Source: Hyunsoonleella ulvae
Lineage (GTDB): Bacteria > Bacteroidota > Bacteroidia > Flavobacteriales > Flavobacteriaceae
Length of the DNA stretch: 64,000 bases
Direction: 5' to 3'
NCBI RefSeq assembly: GCF_016827605.1
Contig: NZ_JAEPJQ010000002.1
Location: 620,001 to 684,000, forward strand
Positions 44,310-53,948 of the stretch are shown here, in pieces (the stretch's first letter is position 1; each line of letters begins with the position of its first letter). The notes under the pieces are model-generated. The model was not told the origin of the DNA, did not search any database, and saw only the letters and a program-made list of their open reading frames with translations. The position numbers were made by a program, and so were the translations under genes.

Positions 44310-45737
44310 TTAGTTACCTTTTACTATAATTTTATAAATCTGGTACAAACCTTGTTTATTAACATCTACTACTATGGCATTATCAGAACTGATTTCAGCA
44401 GATGCTGATTCTGTAAGGTAGGGCTCTGATTTTGCAGTATCATTATAATCAGCTGGTATGTAACGCTCAACGCTTTGTATAGAACTTAAGGTAAAACCAT
44501 TTACTTTCACAGCCACTTTCTTACCGCTCTCCTTACCTCCTGTTATGTATAGCACCATAGTACTATCATCTTGCAAGGCTGCAGCTAAATGAAATTTATT
44601 TGATGTGGTTTTTAACGACTTACCCTTGTAAGATTCCGCCATATTACCTAAAATCTGCCCTGTAGGAAATATTTTAGAATAATTCCAATTAGTTACACCC
44701 AAACCAGGCACTGGACTATTAATAGGTGGCCAGTATGCAGCTGCTTGAGCTCCAGATCTAGCATAGATGTGGATAATATCTGGAATAATATTAGCTGCTT
44801 CCATATATAATGCTCTGTCATTATAATCCCTAGAAGGCATCCACTCTGAGAGATATTTAAAATTCTTGTTCGAATTAAAGTTATCTGCACAATCCTTTAT
44901 TCTCTGTTCCAAATCAGCGATGTTATGTGTGTCCGTAACATATCCTGTGTAGGTATGTAACCCTACCCCATCAATAGCATCATATGCTCTGGTAAACTTA
45001 TTTTTCATAGTAGTAAATTCCTGTGGCTGGGTATAATCACCATTAATAAGCAGCTTAAACTTACGGTTTGGATATTCGCTAACTATATACTCTGTCAATT
45101 CCATAGCAATATTGACATATTTATCTAATTTTTGAGCTCTGGTTACTCCACCAGCCCATTGCAACCACCATTCATTACCAATTTCTAAAAGACCACCATC
45201 TACAGAATTAATACTAGAAAGGTCTATAGCCTGTTTCGCTCTATCTTTTAACAGCGTTATGGCGTTGTTGTATTGATTGGACCCAACCGCTGTATTCATG
45301 GCATTTGTGGTAGGGATCACAATACTATAGTTAGACACATTAGCTTTTAAGGTTGCAACTGAAGCTCCAGGATTCGTTGGTGTTTTATCCCAACCTGGAG
45401 TTGTGTTGCTCGTCCAAGCATAAAACTCAGATTCCCAACCACCAGGATATCTTACCACAGTTGTTCCTATGTCTCCTAAGGTAGAAACAAAGCTTGCAAA
45501 AGTCTCATCAGAAACTAGACGCCAATCATTATTAATCCCAAAAATATCAGGGTAAATATCTACCGCATCTGTAGCGTCAACTGTTAATGTAATATCAGCA
45601 TCTGCTGACCCTCCAGTAATTGGACCATCGTCTGTATCATCAAATTTAGGGTCGTTAGGATCTGTAGGACTACTGGTACTACAAGCCATAACCAATCCCA
45701 TTAAAACGAATACCAATGTTTGTCTTATCTTAATCAT
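44310..45737 (-). CDS. Clan GH-A glycoside hydrolase-like lipoprotein, paralogue 3 (GH51/GH39-like)
   Basis: A lipoprotein of 475 residues (C19 in LVMACSTSS). Motifs are FGINNDWRLVS, VRYPGGWESEFYAW, LEIGNEWWLQW with E189 as likely acid/base, and KYLSEWMPSRDYN with E298 as likely nucleophile. It is homologous to the two genes at 22592-26090 but clearly more divergent. A short linker after the lipid Cys (TDPNDPKF) is identical to that of the GH30 protein upstream at 45825-47450. It is the last gene of the unit that starts with susC, 87 bp after the GH30 gene. Confidence 0.75.
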   Translation of the reverse strand: MIKIRQTLVFVLMGLVMACSTSSPTDPNDPKFDDTDDGPITGGSADADITLTVDATDAVDIYPDIFGINNDWRLVSDETFASFVSTLGDIGTTVVRYPGGWESEFYAWTSNTTPGWDKTPTNPGASVATLKANVSNYSIVIPTTNAMNTAVGSNQYNNAITLLKDRAKQAIDLSSINSVDGGLLEIGNEWWLQWAGGVTRAQKLDKYVNIAMELTEYIVSEYPNRKFKLLINGDYTQPQEFTTMKNKFTRAYDAIDGVGLHTYTGYVTDTHNIADLEQRIKDCADNFNSNKNFKYLSEWMPSRDYNDRALYMEAANIIPDIIHIYARSGAQAAAYWPPINSPVPGLGVTNWNYSKIFPTGQILGNMAESYKGKSLKTTSNKFHLAAALQDDSTMVLYITGGKESGKKVAVKVNGFTLSSIQSVERYIPADYNDTAKSEPYLTESASAEISSDNAIVVDVNKQGLYQIYKIIVKGN

Positions 45738-45824
45738 ATCTTTTTTTTTAAATTTATTTATTATAGTGGGAAGTAATTAAGCACTAAGCTTGAGCTTAAC
45801 ACTAATAATATCTCACAGTTAATT

Positions 45825-47450
45825 TTATTTAAGCACAGCTTTTAATGTTACGATGGATTTTCTAGGTATGTCAACACCATCATATTGCATTGTTGACTTC
45901 TTTAGGTTAGTTCCTGATGATGTTGTGAAGGCCTCAAAAGTATCATTCACAACTTCAAAATCGACACCATAGTTTTCAAAAGATATACGCCTTGTTGAAT
46001 CAGTGTTATTAATACAAACAATAACCAAATCTTTATTTGAAGCACCTCCTTTATATCCCGAAATCATAAAATTTTCTACAGAAGCATTATCACTATAATC
46101 AGGATCATTAATTTCAAACCTAACCATACCAGGCCTAATAAACCTACTAAAGTTCCCTAAAGCCCAAAGCAATTTATTATCTGACACTGTTCCATCTGTG
46201 TGAGAGGGCCCATTAGAATTTGGAGTCCACAACACAAGATTAAACCTATAACGATGATCGCCAAATGTGGATCTATTAAGTGCCGTCCAAAAACTCCAAC
46301 CAGTAGCATTACCAAAAACTAAATCTGTATGAATAATTCTACTCATCCACAAAGCGTAATCTATTTCCGATAGATCACTTGCCTCTCTTCCATTGAGGTA
46401 TGCCGTACCCAAAAGACTATATTCTGTTTGCCAATAATCTAAACCATAGCTCTCCACAGTTGTTTTTAGAGACTTTCGTTGCCTTAATGACTCACTTGTA
46501 GTACCATTACTAAAATAACTATGTCCTGCAATATGTTTTGACAAATTATCCAAATCTCCAATATAGTTTGAGCTGGACGTGTTAAAAAAATCATTAACCT
46601 GATTTTCTCTGTTAGTACTACCTTCAAACAAATACTTTAATTGAGCAGCTTCAGGAATCATAATTTTAGCATTCACTCCTTTCTGTGCAAATACACCATC
46701 AATAATTCTTGTAACTGTTGCCATCTCTCCGTTAGTTGCTCTTGTTCCAGATTGTTGTGCCTCTCCTACTGTTGCATTCCACTCGTATTGAGTTTCATTA
46801 AAAGGACACACTGTAGTAATATTGTAACCGTCGTCCTCATATTTTTTAACCACATCTGCTAAGAAATTAGCAAAATCATCATATTTATCTGGTTCACAAT
46901 TAAAAGTAGGAACATCTGCTGTACTAAAAACATAGCCGTTTTTAGTCATGAAATATGGAGGAGAACCTGTCCATGCTGTAAATTTGTCCACACCATACTC
47001 TTTGGCTTTAGACATAAACCACCTTTGTCCTTCTTGCTTATTCCAATCGTAAGTACCATCCGGCGCCAAATAACATTCCATCTCACGAAACCAATTCGAA
47101 GCTTTAAAGCCACTATTAACCTGGTCCGCAGACCCTTCTCCTATGATAGTTCGCCACAAAGACAACCCAATACCCTCGGGATCTCCCAAAGCATTAGTTT
47201 CTGTACTAAATAACCATTTAGCTACTTTATTTCTGGAGGCATCGGGCCATTTTCCAACCCATTGGTCTTGAAAACCGCCCGAAGCTCCAAAATGATCTAT
47301 GACTTGATATGTAGTGTTTAAGTTTAAACTAATACCATCTTGAGGCACTTCAAACTTTGGATCATTAGGATCCGTAGCATTATCCGAAGTACACCCCATA
47401 AATAGTGCAACATGTGTAAAAACTAAAACATACTTATATAATCTCAACAT
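45825..47450 (-). CDS. GH30-like glycoside hydrolase, lipoprotein
   Basis: A protein of 541 residues with lipobox FMGC (C20) and linker TDPNDPKF. The barrel has IDHFGASGGFQDQW, GIGLSLWRTIIGEG, CPFNETQYEWN with likely acid/base E219, and YWQTEYSLLG with likely nucleophile E343. Overall layout and motif positions follow the GH30 protein at 42612-44183, but NET replaces NEP, so specificity probably differs. It is anchored at the cell surface or outer-membrane inner leaflet. It is 32 bp after susD and so part of the uptake operon. Confidence 0.85.
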   Translation of the reverse strand: MLRLYKYVLVFTHVALFMGCTSDNATDPNDPKFEVPQDGISLNLNTTYQVIDHFGASGGFQDQWVGKWPDASRNKVAKWLFSTETNALGDPEGIGLSLWRTIIGEGSADQVNSGFKASNWFREMECYLAPDGTYDWNKQEGQRWFMSKAKEYGVDKFTAWTGSPPYFMTKNGYVFSTADVPTFNCEPDKYDDFANFLADVVKKYEDDGYNITTVCPFNETQYEWNATVGEAQQSGTRATNGEMATVTRIIDGVFAQKGVNAKIMIPEAAQLKYLFEGSTNRENQVNDFFNTSSSNYIGDLDNLSKHIAGHSYFSNGTTSESLRQRKSLKTTVESYGLDYWQTEYSLLGTAYLNGREASDLSEIDYALWMSRIIHTDLVFGNATGWSFWTALNRSTFGDHRYRFNLVLWTPNSNGPSHTDGTVSDNKLLWALGNFSRFIRPGMVRFEINDPDYSDNASVENFMISGYKGGASNKDLVIVCINNTDSTRRISFENYGVDFEVVNDTFEAFTTSSGTNLKKSTMQYDGVDIPRKSIVTLKAVLK

Positions 47451-47482
47451 TCATTCTCTTTTTCAAAAGCTTAACAAAAAAA

Positions 47483-49066
47483 TTAATACCCAGGGTTCTG
47501 CGTTATATTACCTCTGGATAATTGAATTTCTCTAGGAGGAACAGGCCACAACATATGGATATCTGGATCGAATAACGCTCCACTATCTTGTGATTCTAAT
47601 AAGTTTGTAGTCTCAAAAGGATCAGTACTCTCTTCAGTATTATACTTCACAAAGGAACCATTTGGGCCCAATATTAATGCTATTCTTGGCACACCATTTA
47701 TCTTTTGCCTTCTTAGATCATATAACCTGTGTTGCTCCAAGGCCATTTCTAGACGTCTTTCTTTCCAAATTGCATCTCTTAAAGCATCTCCAGACAAAGA
47801 CATATTAGTACTCAAACCAACACGATCTCTCACAAGTTTTAACGAGTTTCTAGCAGATGAGGCGTCTCCATTAAAATACGCAGCCTCAGCATGAAACAAT
47901 ATAACATCTGCTAATCTTATGTGAATATATTGTCCAGGAATCTGCCCTCTTTGATACGGTTCTGGTCTTTCCCCAACTGGTGTATAATATTTTCTGTTTG
48001 TACGCCCAGATTTATTTTCAGAGGGTTTTCCATCAAACTCAGTTACAGCTGGATCACCAAAAACAGGCTCACCATGTTTAATGATTGTAGACCTTAATCT
48101 GATATTATCACCTTCACTTAAAAATGCATTTTCCAAATCGCTAGTTGGAGAACCCCAGCCCCAGCCACGGTCACCACGACTACCATTGGTAATAGAGAAT
48201 TGCCCTCCTATATCTTGAAACGTAGGATTGTTAATAAATTCTATTGCAAATATCGATTCTATACCATGAGCATTGCCAATTCTATATAGGTCTGCAAAAT
48301 CAGCCTCCAAAGCATACTCTCCTGAATCCATAACCGTTTTAGCCATAGCTTGTGCTTGAGCCCACTTTTCTTGGTATAAATACACTTTAGCCAATAGCGC
48401 TTGGGCAGCACCTTTGGTAGCCCTACCTAAATCGTCTGCCGCATACTCACTTTTTCTTGGTAAATTGTTAATAGCAACCTCTAAATCCTGTTCTATAACA
48501 GCATATACCTCTTCAACTGATGCACGAACCTTATCATTGATAGAAGGGTCTAATATTTCTTCATAGGAGGTTACAATAGGCACTCCCCCAAAATTACGCA
48601 CCAAATCAAAATAGAAAAACGCCCTTATAAATCTAGCCTCACCAATATACTGGGTTTTCTTATCTTCTTCTATACTTTCTATTCCAGGAATTCGATCTAA
48701 TGAAATATTAGCCCTTGTGATACCTATATAATGGCTTTCCCATAAAAAATTAAAATACCTAGAACCTGCGAATACATTATATTGCGCTATTCCAGTAATA
48801 TCTGGTCGTGGTTGAGCTGTGTTACCTGCCCAGTTATCATCCGTAGCCATTTCGTTAATTTGGCGCTGAAAATTAACTTGCCACCAACTTTCACCATTTA
48901 CCTTTCTGTATATACCGTTAATAAACGCCTCAGCCTTCTCAGCAGTTGAAAAGAAATCATCCAACTCCTCTTGACCTTGTACCGGTTGATCTAAAAAATC
49001 CGACGGATCACAACTCGCAAAAAATAGAGTTGTGACAATACCTAATAATAAAAAAATCTTTTTCAT
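47483..49066 (-). CDS. susD: SusD-like glycan-binding outer-membrane lipoprotein
   Basis: A SusD/RagB-family protein of 527 residues with lipobox FASC (C19). TPR-rich N-terminal half: FSTAEKAEAFINGIYR, FLWESHYIGITRANISLDRI, YIGEARFIRAFFYFDLVRNFGG. The C-terminal half has HIRLADVILFHAEAAY, WKERRLEMALEQHRLYDLRR and LWPVPPREIQL, all classic. It binds oligosaccharide and forms the lid of the SusC channel. It starts 4 bp after susC. The specific glycan cannot be read from sequence. Confidence 0.95.
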   Translation of the reverse strand: MKKIFLLLGIVTTLFFASCDPSDFLDQPVQGQEELDDFFSTAEKAEAFINGIYRKVNGESWWQVNFQRQINEMATDDNWAGNTAQPRPDITGIAQYNVFAGSRYFNFLWESHYIGITRANISLDRIPGIESIEEDKKTQYIGEARFIRAFFYFDLVRNFGGVPIVTSYEEILDPSINDKVRASVEEVYAVIEQDLEVAINNLPRKSEYAADDLGRATKGAAQALLAKVYLYQEKWAQAQAMAKTVMDSGEYALEADFADLYRIGNAHGIESIFAIEFINNPTFQDIGGQFSITNGSRGDRGWGWGSPTSDLENAFLSEGDNIRLRSTIIKHGEPVFGDPAVTEFDGKPSENKSGRTNRKYYTPVGERPEPYQRGQIPGQYIHIRLADVILFHAEAAYFNGDASSARNSLKLVRDRVGLSTNMSLSGDALRDAIWKERRLEMALEQHRLYDLRRQKINGVPRIALILGPNGSFVKYNTEESTDPFETTNLLESQDSGALFDPDIHMLWPVPPREIQLSRGNITQNPGY

Positions 49067-49070
49067 AGTC

Positions 49071-52000
49071 TTATAATGTTAAATTTAGTCCTAATAAATA
49101 TGTTCTAGACACTGGGTTTCTACGATAGTCCACCCCATAACGATCAATAATACTCAATTGGCTAGGGTCTCCCCCTGAAACTTCAGGATCAAAACCACTA
49201 TAGTCTGTAATTGTTAAAAGGTTTTGCCCTGACACATATAACCTACACCTCTTAAATCCTTTAACTTTGAAATTGTACCCTAATTGCACATTACGCAATC
49301 TTATATAAGATCCATCTTCAACAAACAAATCTGATGGGTTTTGGTAGTTCCCGTTTCTGTCTAATTCAGTTAACCTAGGAAACCTTGCACCTGTATTCGT
49401 AGGAGACCACACTACATCTCTAGTACCAGCAAGCACATTGAGATTTTGTGTTCCTGAATATATGTATTCTAGATTACTATTCCACACATCATTACCAAAA
49501 GTTCCGTACCATTGCATGGACATATCAAACCTTTTATACTTCATGTTGATATTTAACCCCGTAAAGAAATCTGGAAACGGATTTCCTATTCCAACCAAAT
49601 CCTCGTCAGTTAACTCACCATCTCCATTTTGATCTACAAAACGCAAATCTCCTACTTGAGCATTAGGTTGTATAATGGTACCATCTTCAGAAGTATGAGA
49701 ATTCAACTCTGTTTGGTTTTGAAAAATCCCATCTGTCTCATAACCTAGAAATTGCCCTACTATACCACCTAACTCCGTTCTTTTTATATCCCTGTTCCCT
49801 AGAGTAGATCTTCTTTGTGCCAAAAGCACTTCATTTCCTGGAGCTAGCTCAATAGCTCTACTTTCATTGGACGATACTGTTAAATTAAGCCCTAAGGTAA
49901 AATCATTCCAATTTTTGTTGTAACCTAAGTTAAGATCGAATCCTTTAGACTGAAAACTACCTACATTTTGAGACACCACTCCCGGTACCCCCGTATAGTT
50001 TGGTAATTCAACATCGAACAATAAATCCTCTGAAGTTTTTTCATAGTACTCCGCAGATAGCGTAATAGCATTATTGAATAACCCTAAATCTACCCCAACG
50101 TTTTTATCTCTTACGGTCTCCCATTGTAAAAGCGGGTTTCCTAAGCGATTTAAGAAATTAGCAGGCACTCTATCTCCACCAAATACAAAATCTCCACTCC
50201 CCACAAGAGAGAACTGACCGTTTCTGTCTATCTGTTGATTTCCAAGCTCTCCAGTACCTATCTTGAAACGAAGATTGTTTATAGCTTTACTCTTAAACCA
50301 ATCTTCTGAATCCACATCCCAAGCAAAAGAGATTCCTGGGAACACTCCTGTATTTTTGTCTTTTGCAAAACGGGAAGCTCGATCCACCCTTACCGAAGAG
50401 TTAAGCGTATACTTACCATCAAAACTGTAGATTGTTCTAAATACAGCAGACCAAATATTATCAGTCGCATCATTACCCTCTACCCTTACCGTTTCACCTT
50501 GAGCTGCATTTAACTGCCTTAAATTTACGTTAGTATTACTGGGTAATCCATCCGCAAAACCTTCAACATACTCCCAATTTCTAGAATCGTATAAAATACC
50601 GCCTAAAACATTAAAATAATGTTTTTCATTGATAGTTTTCTCAAAAGTGATGGTGTTGTTTATAACATAATCAAAATTAGTGGTCTTTCTTTCCCTGTAG
50701 TTATTTATTTCTAACTGACGATTTGGACCTAAAAAATATTCTGGTTCAAATCGTTCTCTGGTCCTAGATGACATATTAACCCCAATCTGTGAAGAAAACG
50801 TTATGCTTGGTGTTATTTTAACGTTTAACTGTGTATTTGAAAAAATACCAAAAAAGTTGTTATCGTCAAAATGTCTTGCCAGAGCATTCACAGGATTGGT
50901 TACTAAGTTAAGAGGTAAACCATGTATACTAAATTCATTACGCCCTTCACGTTCACTTTGAGGGATAAAAACTGGTGTTAAAGGATCAATTCGTAATACG
51001 TTATCCAATAGACCCTGCGTGGTTTCCCATCGTTCTATTCTAGGGCTTATATCTTGTTTCAGAGTTACTTTATCTGATATTTTAAAATCCACATTAAATC
51101 TTGTGGTAACTCTTTGGTACCATCCTTTGGCATAGTTAGATTGCTGGTCAAAAAAACTAGCACTAGCCGAATACTTGATATTTTCACTACCACCAGAAGC
51201 TCTAATATTAGCATTTACAACGGGCGCATAATCCTCCACTACTTCATCCCACCAATCAGTTCCTTCTCCAAAATCATTTGGGTCATACAATGGCGCTGTT
51301 CCATCATTAGCCCTTCTTGTATTGATTATGTCTATATACTCCTGCGCTCCTGCCATCTCAACTTTTTCCCACTGTTGAGCACCATAATTAAAATCGAAGT
51401 TTACTACTGCTTTACCTTCTTTACCTCGCTTTGTAGTTATAAGAACCACCCCATTTGACGCTCTTGAACCATAAATAGCTGATGCCGCAGCATCCTTCAA
51501 TATGTCTACGCTTTCTATATCTTGAGAATTAACAGAGTTTAAAGAAGTACCTGATGGCTGCATTACTCCATCAATTACTATAAGCGGACTAGTGTTTGTG
51601 GTTCCAGTCACTACACCTCGAATAAGAATAGTCGGCGATGCTCCTGGAGCTCCTCCAGATGACAATACTTGAACCCCTGACGCTCTTCCCTGTAGTGCTT
51701 CCGCAGGGTTACTTGCCACTTGAGTCACTATATCCTCCCCCTTGACAGAAGATATAGAAGTGGCTATTTTATCTCTTTTTACCGCCCCATAACCAATTAC
51801 AACTACTTCATCCAATTGCTCATTATCTTCTAAAAGAATTATATTGATGTTGCTTCTATTATTTACCGCAACTTCTTGCGTTTTAAAACCTACATAACTA
51901 AATACCAAAGTAGCGTTACCCCCAACTGTTATGGTATAATTTCCATCAAAATCTGACACAAAGCCATTGGTTGTATTTTTTTCAAGGATATTGACCCCAG

Positions 52001-52109
52001 GCAATGGCACACCCTGATCATCCGTAATAGTTCCTCCAATAGTACTTTGTGCCATTATCGTAAAACTGAAGCACAACATACTGATTGCAATTAAAGTTAT
52101 TTGTTTCAT
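49071..52109 (-). CDS. susC: SusC-like TonB-dependent oligosaccharide transporter
   Basis: A SusC/RagA-family outer-membrane protein of 1012 residues with signal peptide (ends TIMAQ), an N-terminal carboxypeptidase-regulatory-like domain (TIGGTITDDQGVPLPGVNI), a TonB box (LDEVVVIGYG), plug domain (GRASGVQVLSSGGAPGASP, ILIRG) and the 22-strand barrel ending at the C-terminus. It imports oligosaccharides released by the surface enzymes into the periplasm, energised through TonB. It is 183 bp after the surface lipoprotein gene and overlaps functionally with susD just downstream. The 183-bp gap has a weak 8-bp stem (52236-52243 with 52274-52281). Confidence 0.95.
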   Translation of the reverse strand: MKQITLIAISMLCFSFTIMAQSTIGGTITDDQGVPLPGVNILEKNTTNGFVSDFDGNYTITVGGNATLVFSYVGFKTQEVAVNNRSNINIILLEDNEQLDEVVVIGYGAVKRDKIATSISSVKGEDIVTQVASNPAEALQGRASGVQVLSSGGAPGASPTILIRGVVTGTTNTSPLIVIDGVMQPSGTSLNSVNSQDIESVDILKDAAASAIYGSRASNGVVLITTKRGKEGKAVVNFDFNYGAQQWEKVEMAGAQEYIDIINTRRANDGTAPLYDPNDFGEGTDWWDEVVEDYAPVVNANIRASGGSENIKYSASASFFDQQSNYAKGWYQRVTTRFNVDFKISDKVTLKQDISPRIERWETTQGLLDNVLRIDPLTPVFIPQSEREGRNEFSIHGLPLNLVTNPVNALARHFDDNNFFGIFSNTQLNVKITPSITFSSQIGVNMSSRTRERFEPEYFLGPNRQLEINNYRERKTTNFDYVINNTITFEKTINEKHYFNVLGGILYDSRNWEYVEGFADGLPSNTNVNLRQLNAAQGETVRVEGNDATDNIWSAVFRTIYSFDGKYTLNSSVRVDRASRFAKDKNTGVFPGISFAWDVDSEDWFKSKAINNLRFKIGTGELGNQQIDRNGQFSLVGSGDFVFGGDRVPANFLNRLGNPLLQWETVRDKNVGVDLGLFNNAITLSAEYYEKTSEDLLFDVELPNYTGVPGVVSQNVGSFQSKGFDLNLGYNKNWNDFTLGLNLTVSSNESRAIELAPGNEVLLAQRRSTLGNRDIKRTELGGIVGQFLGYETDGIFQNQTELNSHTSEDGTIIQPNAQVGDLRFVDQNGDGELTDEDLVGIGNPFPDFFTGLNINMKYKRFDMSMQWYGTFGNDVWNSNLEYIYSGTQNLNVLAGTRDVVWSPTNTGARFPRLTELDRNGNYQNPSDLFVEDGSYIRLRNVQLGYNFKVKGFKRCRLYVSGQNLLTITDYSGFDPEVSGGDPSQLSIIDRYGVDYRRNPVSRTYLLGLNLTL

Positions 52110-52292
52110 TTAATTTGCTTTTTTAAAGTTTAGTTGTTATAAAATTTATTAGTGCGAAAATCCAAAAGAAATATTACCAAAATCCATTACCAATGGTATT
52201 ATTTTGCTATTTCTTTCTAATATTTAAATCTAAATTCTGAGAAAGTTCAGTTAGACTTCTCTAAAACCAAACATTCTCAGACCTTAGTTATA

Positions 52293-53723
52293 TTATCTAT
52301 CTTTTGCTATAACCCTATTTAAATGTGTATCGAAGATAAAAGTGTAATCCTTATTTAAAGCGCTATCATCAAATACATAGTTATTACCTCCTCCCGGAAT
52401 AGTTTTAGAAGGATCTCCTCCATTAACATCTACTCGCCAGAACGGCGCCCAACCAGACGTATTAGCATTCAATATGAAACCATTTGCTCCATTATCATTA
52501 GGTTGATCTTGCAACGTTACATCAATAGTCCATAAATAACTATTGTTTGCATCTTGAGTAAATGGCTTACCTGAATTAAAATGCCAACACTGAGTACTTC
52601 CATCGTTATTATTTGTACATGTAGAAGTTGTGGCATCTATATAAATTCCTCTACCTAAAATGTAAACTTGATCAAAAGCTGCATCAGTTGGCGTATATGG
52701 TGTTACCGTATAACTTAAATCCCTAACATCCATAGTAATTTCATAATATCCTACATTAGGAATTACTATAGGTGCTACCGTAACATCCTGTCCTAAAACC
52801 AGTTGCCCTGGTATGTTAGGATTAGCTCCAAAAGTAAATGGCTCAAAAGATCCTGCTTGCGGAATAAACCTAACCTCTGAGTTAGCTACAGTAGAATAAT
52901 ACCTACCCGTGAAAACATATCCATCTTCACCTGATACCTGACTTCCCTCGGTTGTAAAAGGTATTCCAAAAATATCTTGATTTAACGCTGCATCTGTAGT
53001 TTCATCAGTTAAAAACATTGCACCAAATTGTAAATCTGTAACTATACTTACTGACACAGAAGCTGTAGCTTCATTTCCAGCTGCATCTATTGCCGTTATC
53101 GTAAAATCGTAATTTCCTGGATTAGCTACATCTAAGCTATTACTATAGTTATGTGAAGCACCTGAAACAGGAATTGTCTCGTTTAAAATATCACTTTCAA
53201 TTCGCAATTCAGCCAATTCTCTATCGGCTAAATCAATATTTAAATCTATTTCATTTCCAGCACCTATTAAAACTGTAGCTCCATTAGCAGGACTATTTAC
53301 AGTAATTGTTGGAGCAGAAATATCCCTATCTAAAGTAACTACAACATCTCGAGTCGTTTCTACATTCCCGGCATTTGTAATAGTTACCGGAATAGTGTGC
53401 ACACTAAACTCCTCTGCATCATCTGGAACTTTAAATTTATAGGATATGGTGTAAGTTTCAGGCAAGGAATCTTTTAAAATAGTTTTATCAAGAAACCAAG
53501 ACTCATACTTAAAGTTTACAGTTTTAATCCCCGCAGGATCTGTAACTATTCCCTCAAAAACAAATTCCTCCCCTGGCAGAGACGATATCTCTTGTATTAA
53601 GGTCTGAAATGCCGGTGTAGAATCTACAGTAACAGAATCATCATCATTATCGCAACTAGCCAATATTAATGCAAATACCAAGCTAATGCCTCCTAGCAAT
53701 TTTAATTTAGTTGTTCTCATCAT
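52293..53723 (-). CDS. Surface lipoprotein of SusE/F-like role, glycan-binding candidate
   Basis: A lipoprotein of 476 residues with lipobox ILASC (C24). It is beta-rich: an Ig-like domain near 35-135, a bacterial Ig/cadherin-like domain near 137-232 (ISAPTITVNSPANGATV, AIDAAGNEATA), and a C-terminal half with GYYEITMDVRDLSYTVTPY and VYILGRGIYID that recalls SusE/SusF-type starch-binding repeats. There are no catalytic residues. Unusually it precedes susC rather than following susD. Two adjacent ATG codons (53723 and 53720) are possible starts. It is the first gene after the direct-repeat promoter at 53890-53948. Confidence 0.8.
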   Translation of the reverse strand: MMRTTKLKLLGGISLVFALILASCDNDDDSVTVDSTPAFQTLIQEISSLPGEEFVFEGIVTDPAGIKTVNFKYESWFLDKTILKDSLPETYTISYKFKVPDDAEEFSVHTIPVTITNAGNVETTRDVVVTLDRDISAPTITVNSPANGATVLIGAGNEIDLNIDLADRELAELRIESDILNETIPVSGASHNYSNSLDVANPGNYDFTITAIDAAGNEATASVSVSIVTDLQFGAMFLTDETTDAALNQDIFGIPFTTEGSQVSGEDGYVFTGRYYSTVANSEVRFIPQAGSFEPFTFGANPNIPGQLVLGQDVTVAPIVIPNVGYYEITMDVRDLSYTVTPYTPTDAAFDQVYILGRGIYIDATTSTCTNNNDGSTQCWHFNSGKPFTQDANNSYLWTIDVTLQDQPNDNGANGFILNANTSGWAPFWRVDVNGGDPSKTIPGGGNNYVFDDSALNKDYTFIFDTHLNRVIAKDR

Positions 53724-53889
53724 TTTTATTTAGTTTATTGTTTTTAAATCTTTATTAACATAGACATTTTTAACATCAAGAAAGACTTTTTTGTAAAATT
53801 ATGTTTTGGTTTAAAAAAATGTTATTGACAAATCTTAACACCCTTTTTGACATTATTCTCAAAAAGCAAAACAAATATTTACATTATTA
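53724..53889. other. Long 5' leader of the surface lipoprotein gene with a hairpin
   Basis: If the -7 element at 53890-53897 is used, the transcript has a leader of about 160 nt. It contains a hairpin of arms CTTTTTGA (53843-53850) and TCAAAAAG (53859-53866). No small ORF is convincing. A regulatory leader or antisense RNA target is possible. Confidence 0.35.
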
Positions 53890-53948
53890 CAAATATACAA
53901 TGCATTAAACCTAAAAGTAATAGACAAAAAAATCCTAAATATGGATAA
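53890..53948 (-). promoter_or_regulatory. PUL-type promoter and direct-repeat operator for the surface lipoprotein-susCD unit
   Basis: Plus-strand half-sites TAGACAA (53921-53927) and TGGATAA (53942-53948) have a 21-bp period. A perfect minus-strand -7 element TATATTTG (53890-53897) is 23 nt from the nearer half-site. The start codon is at 53723. Confidence 0.65.
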
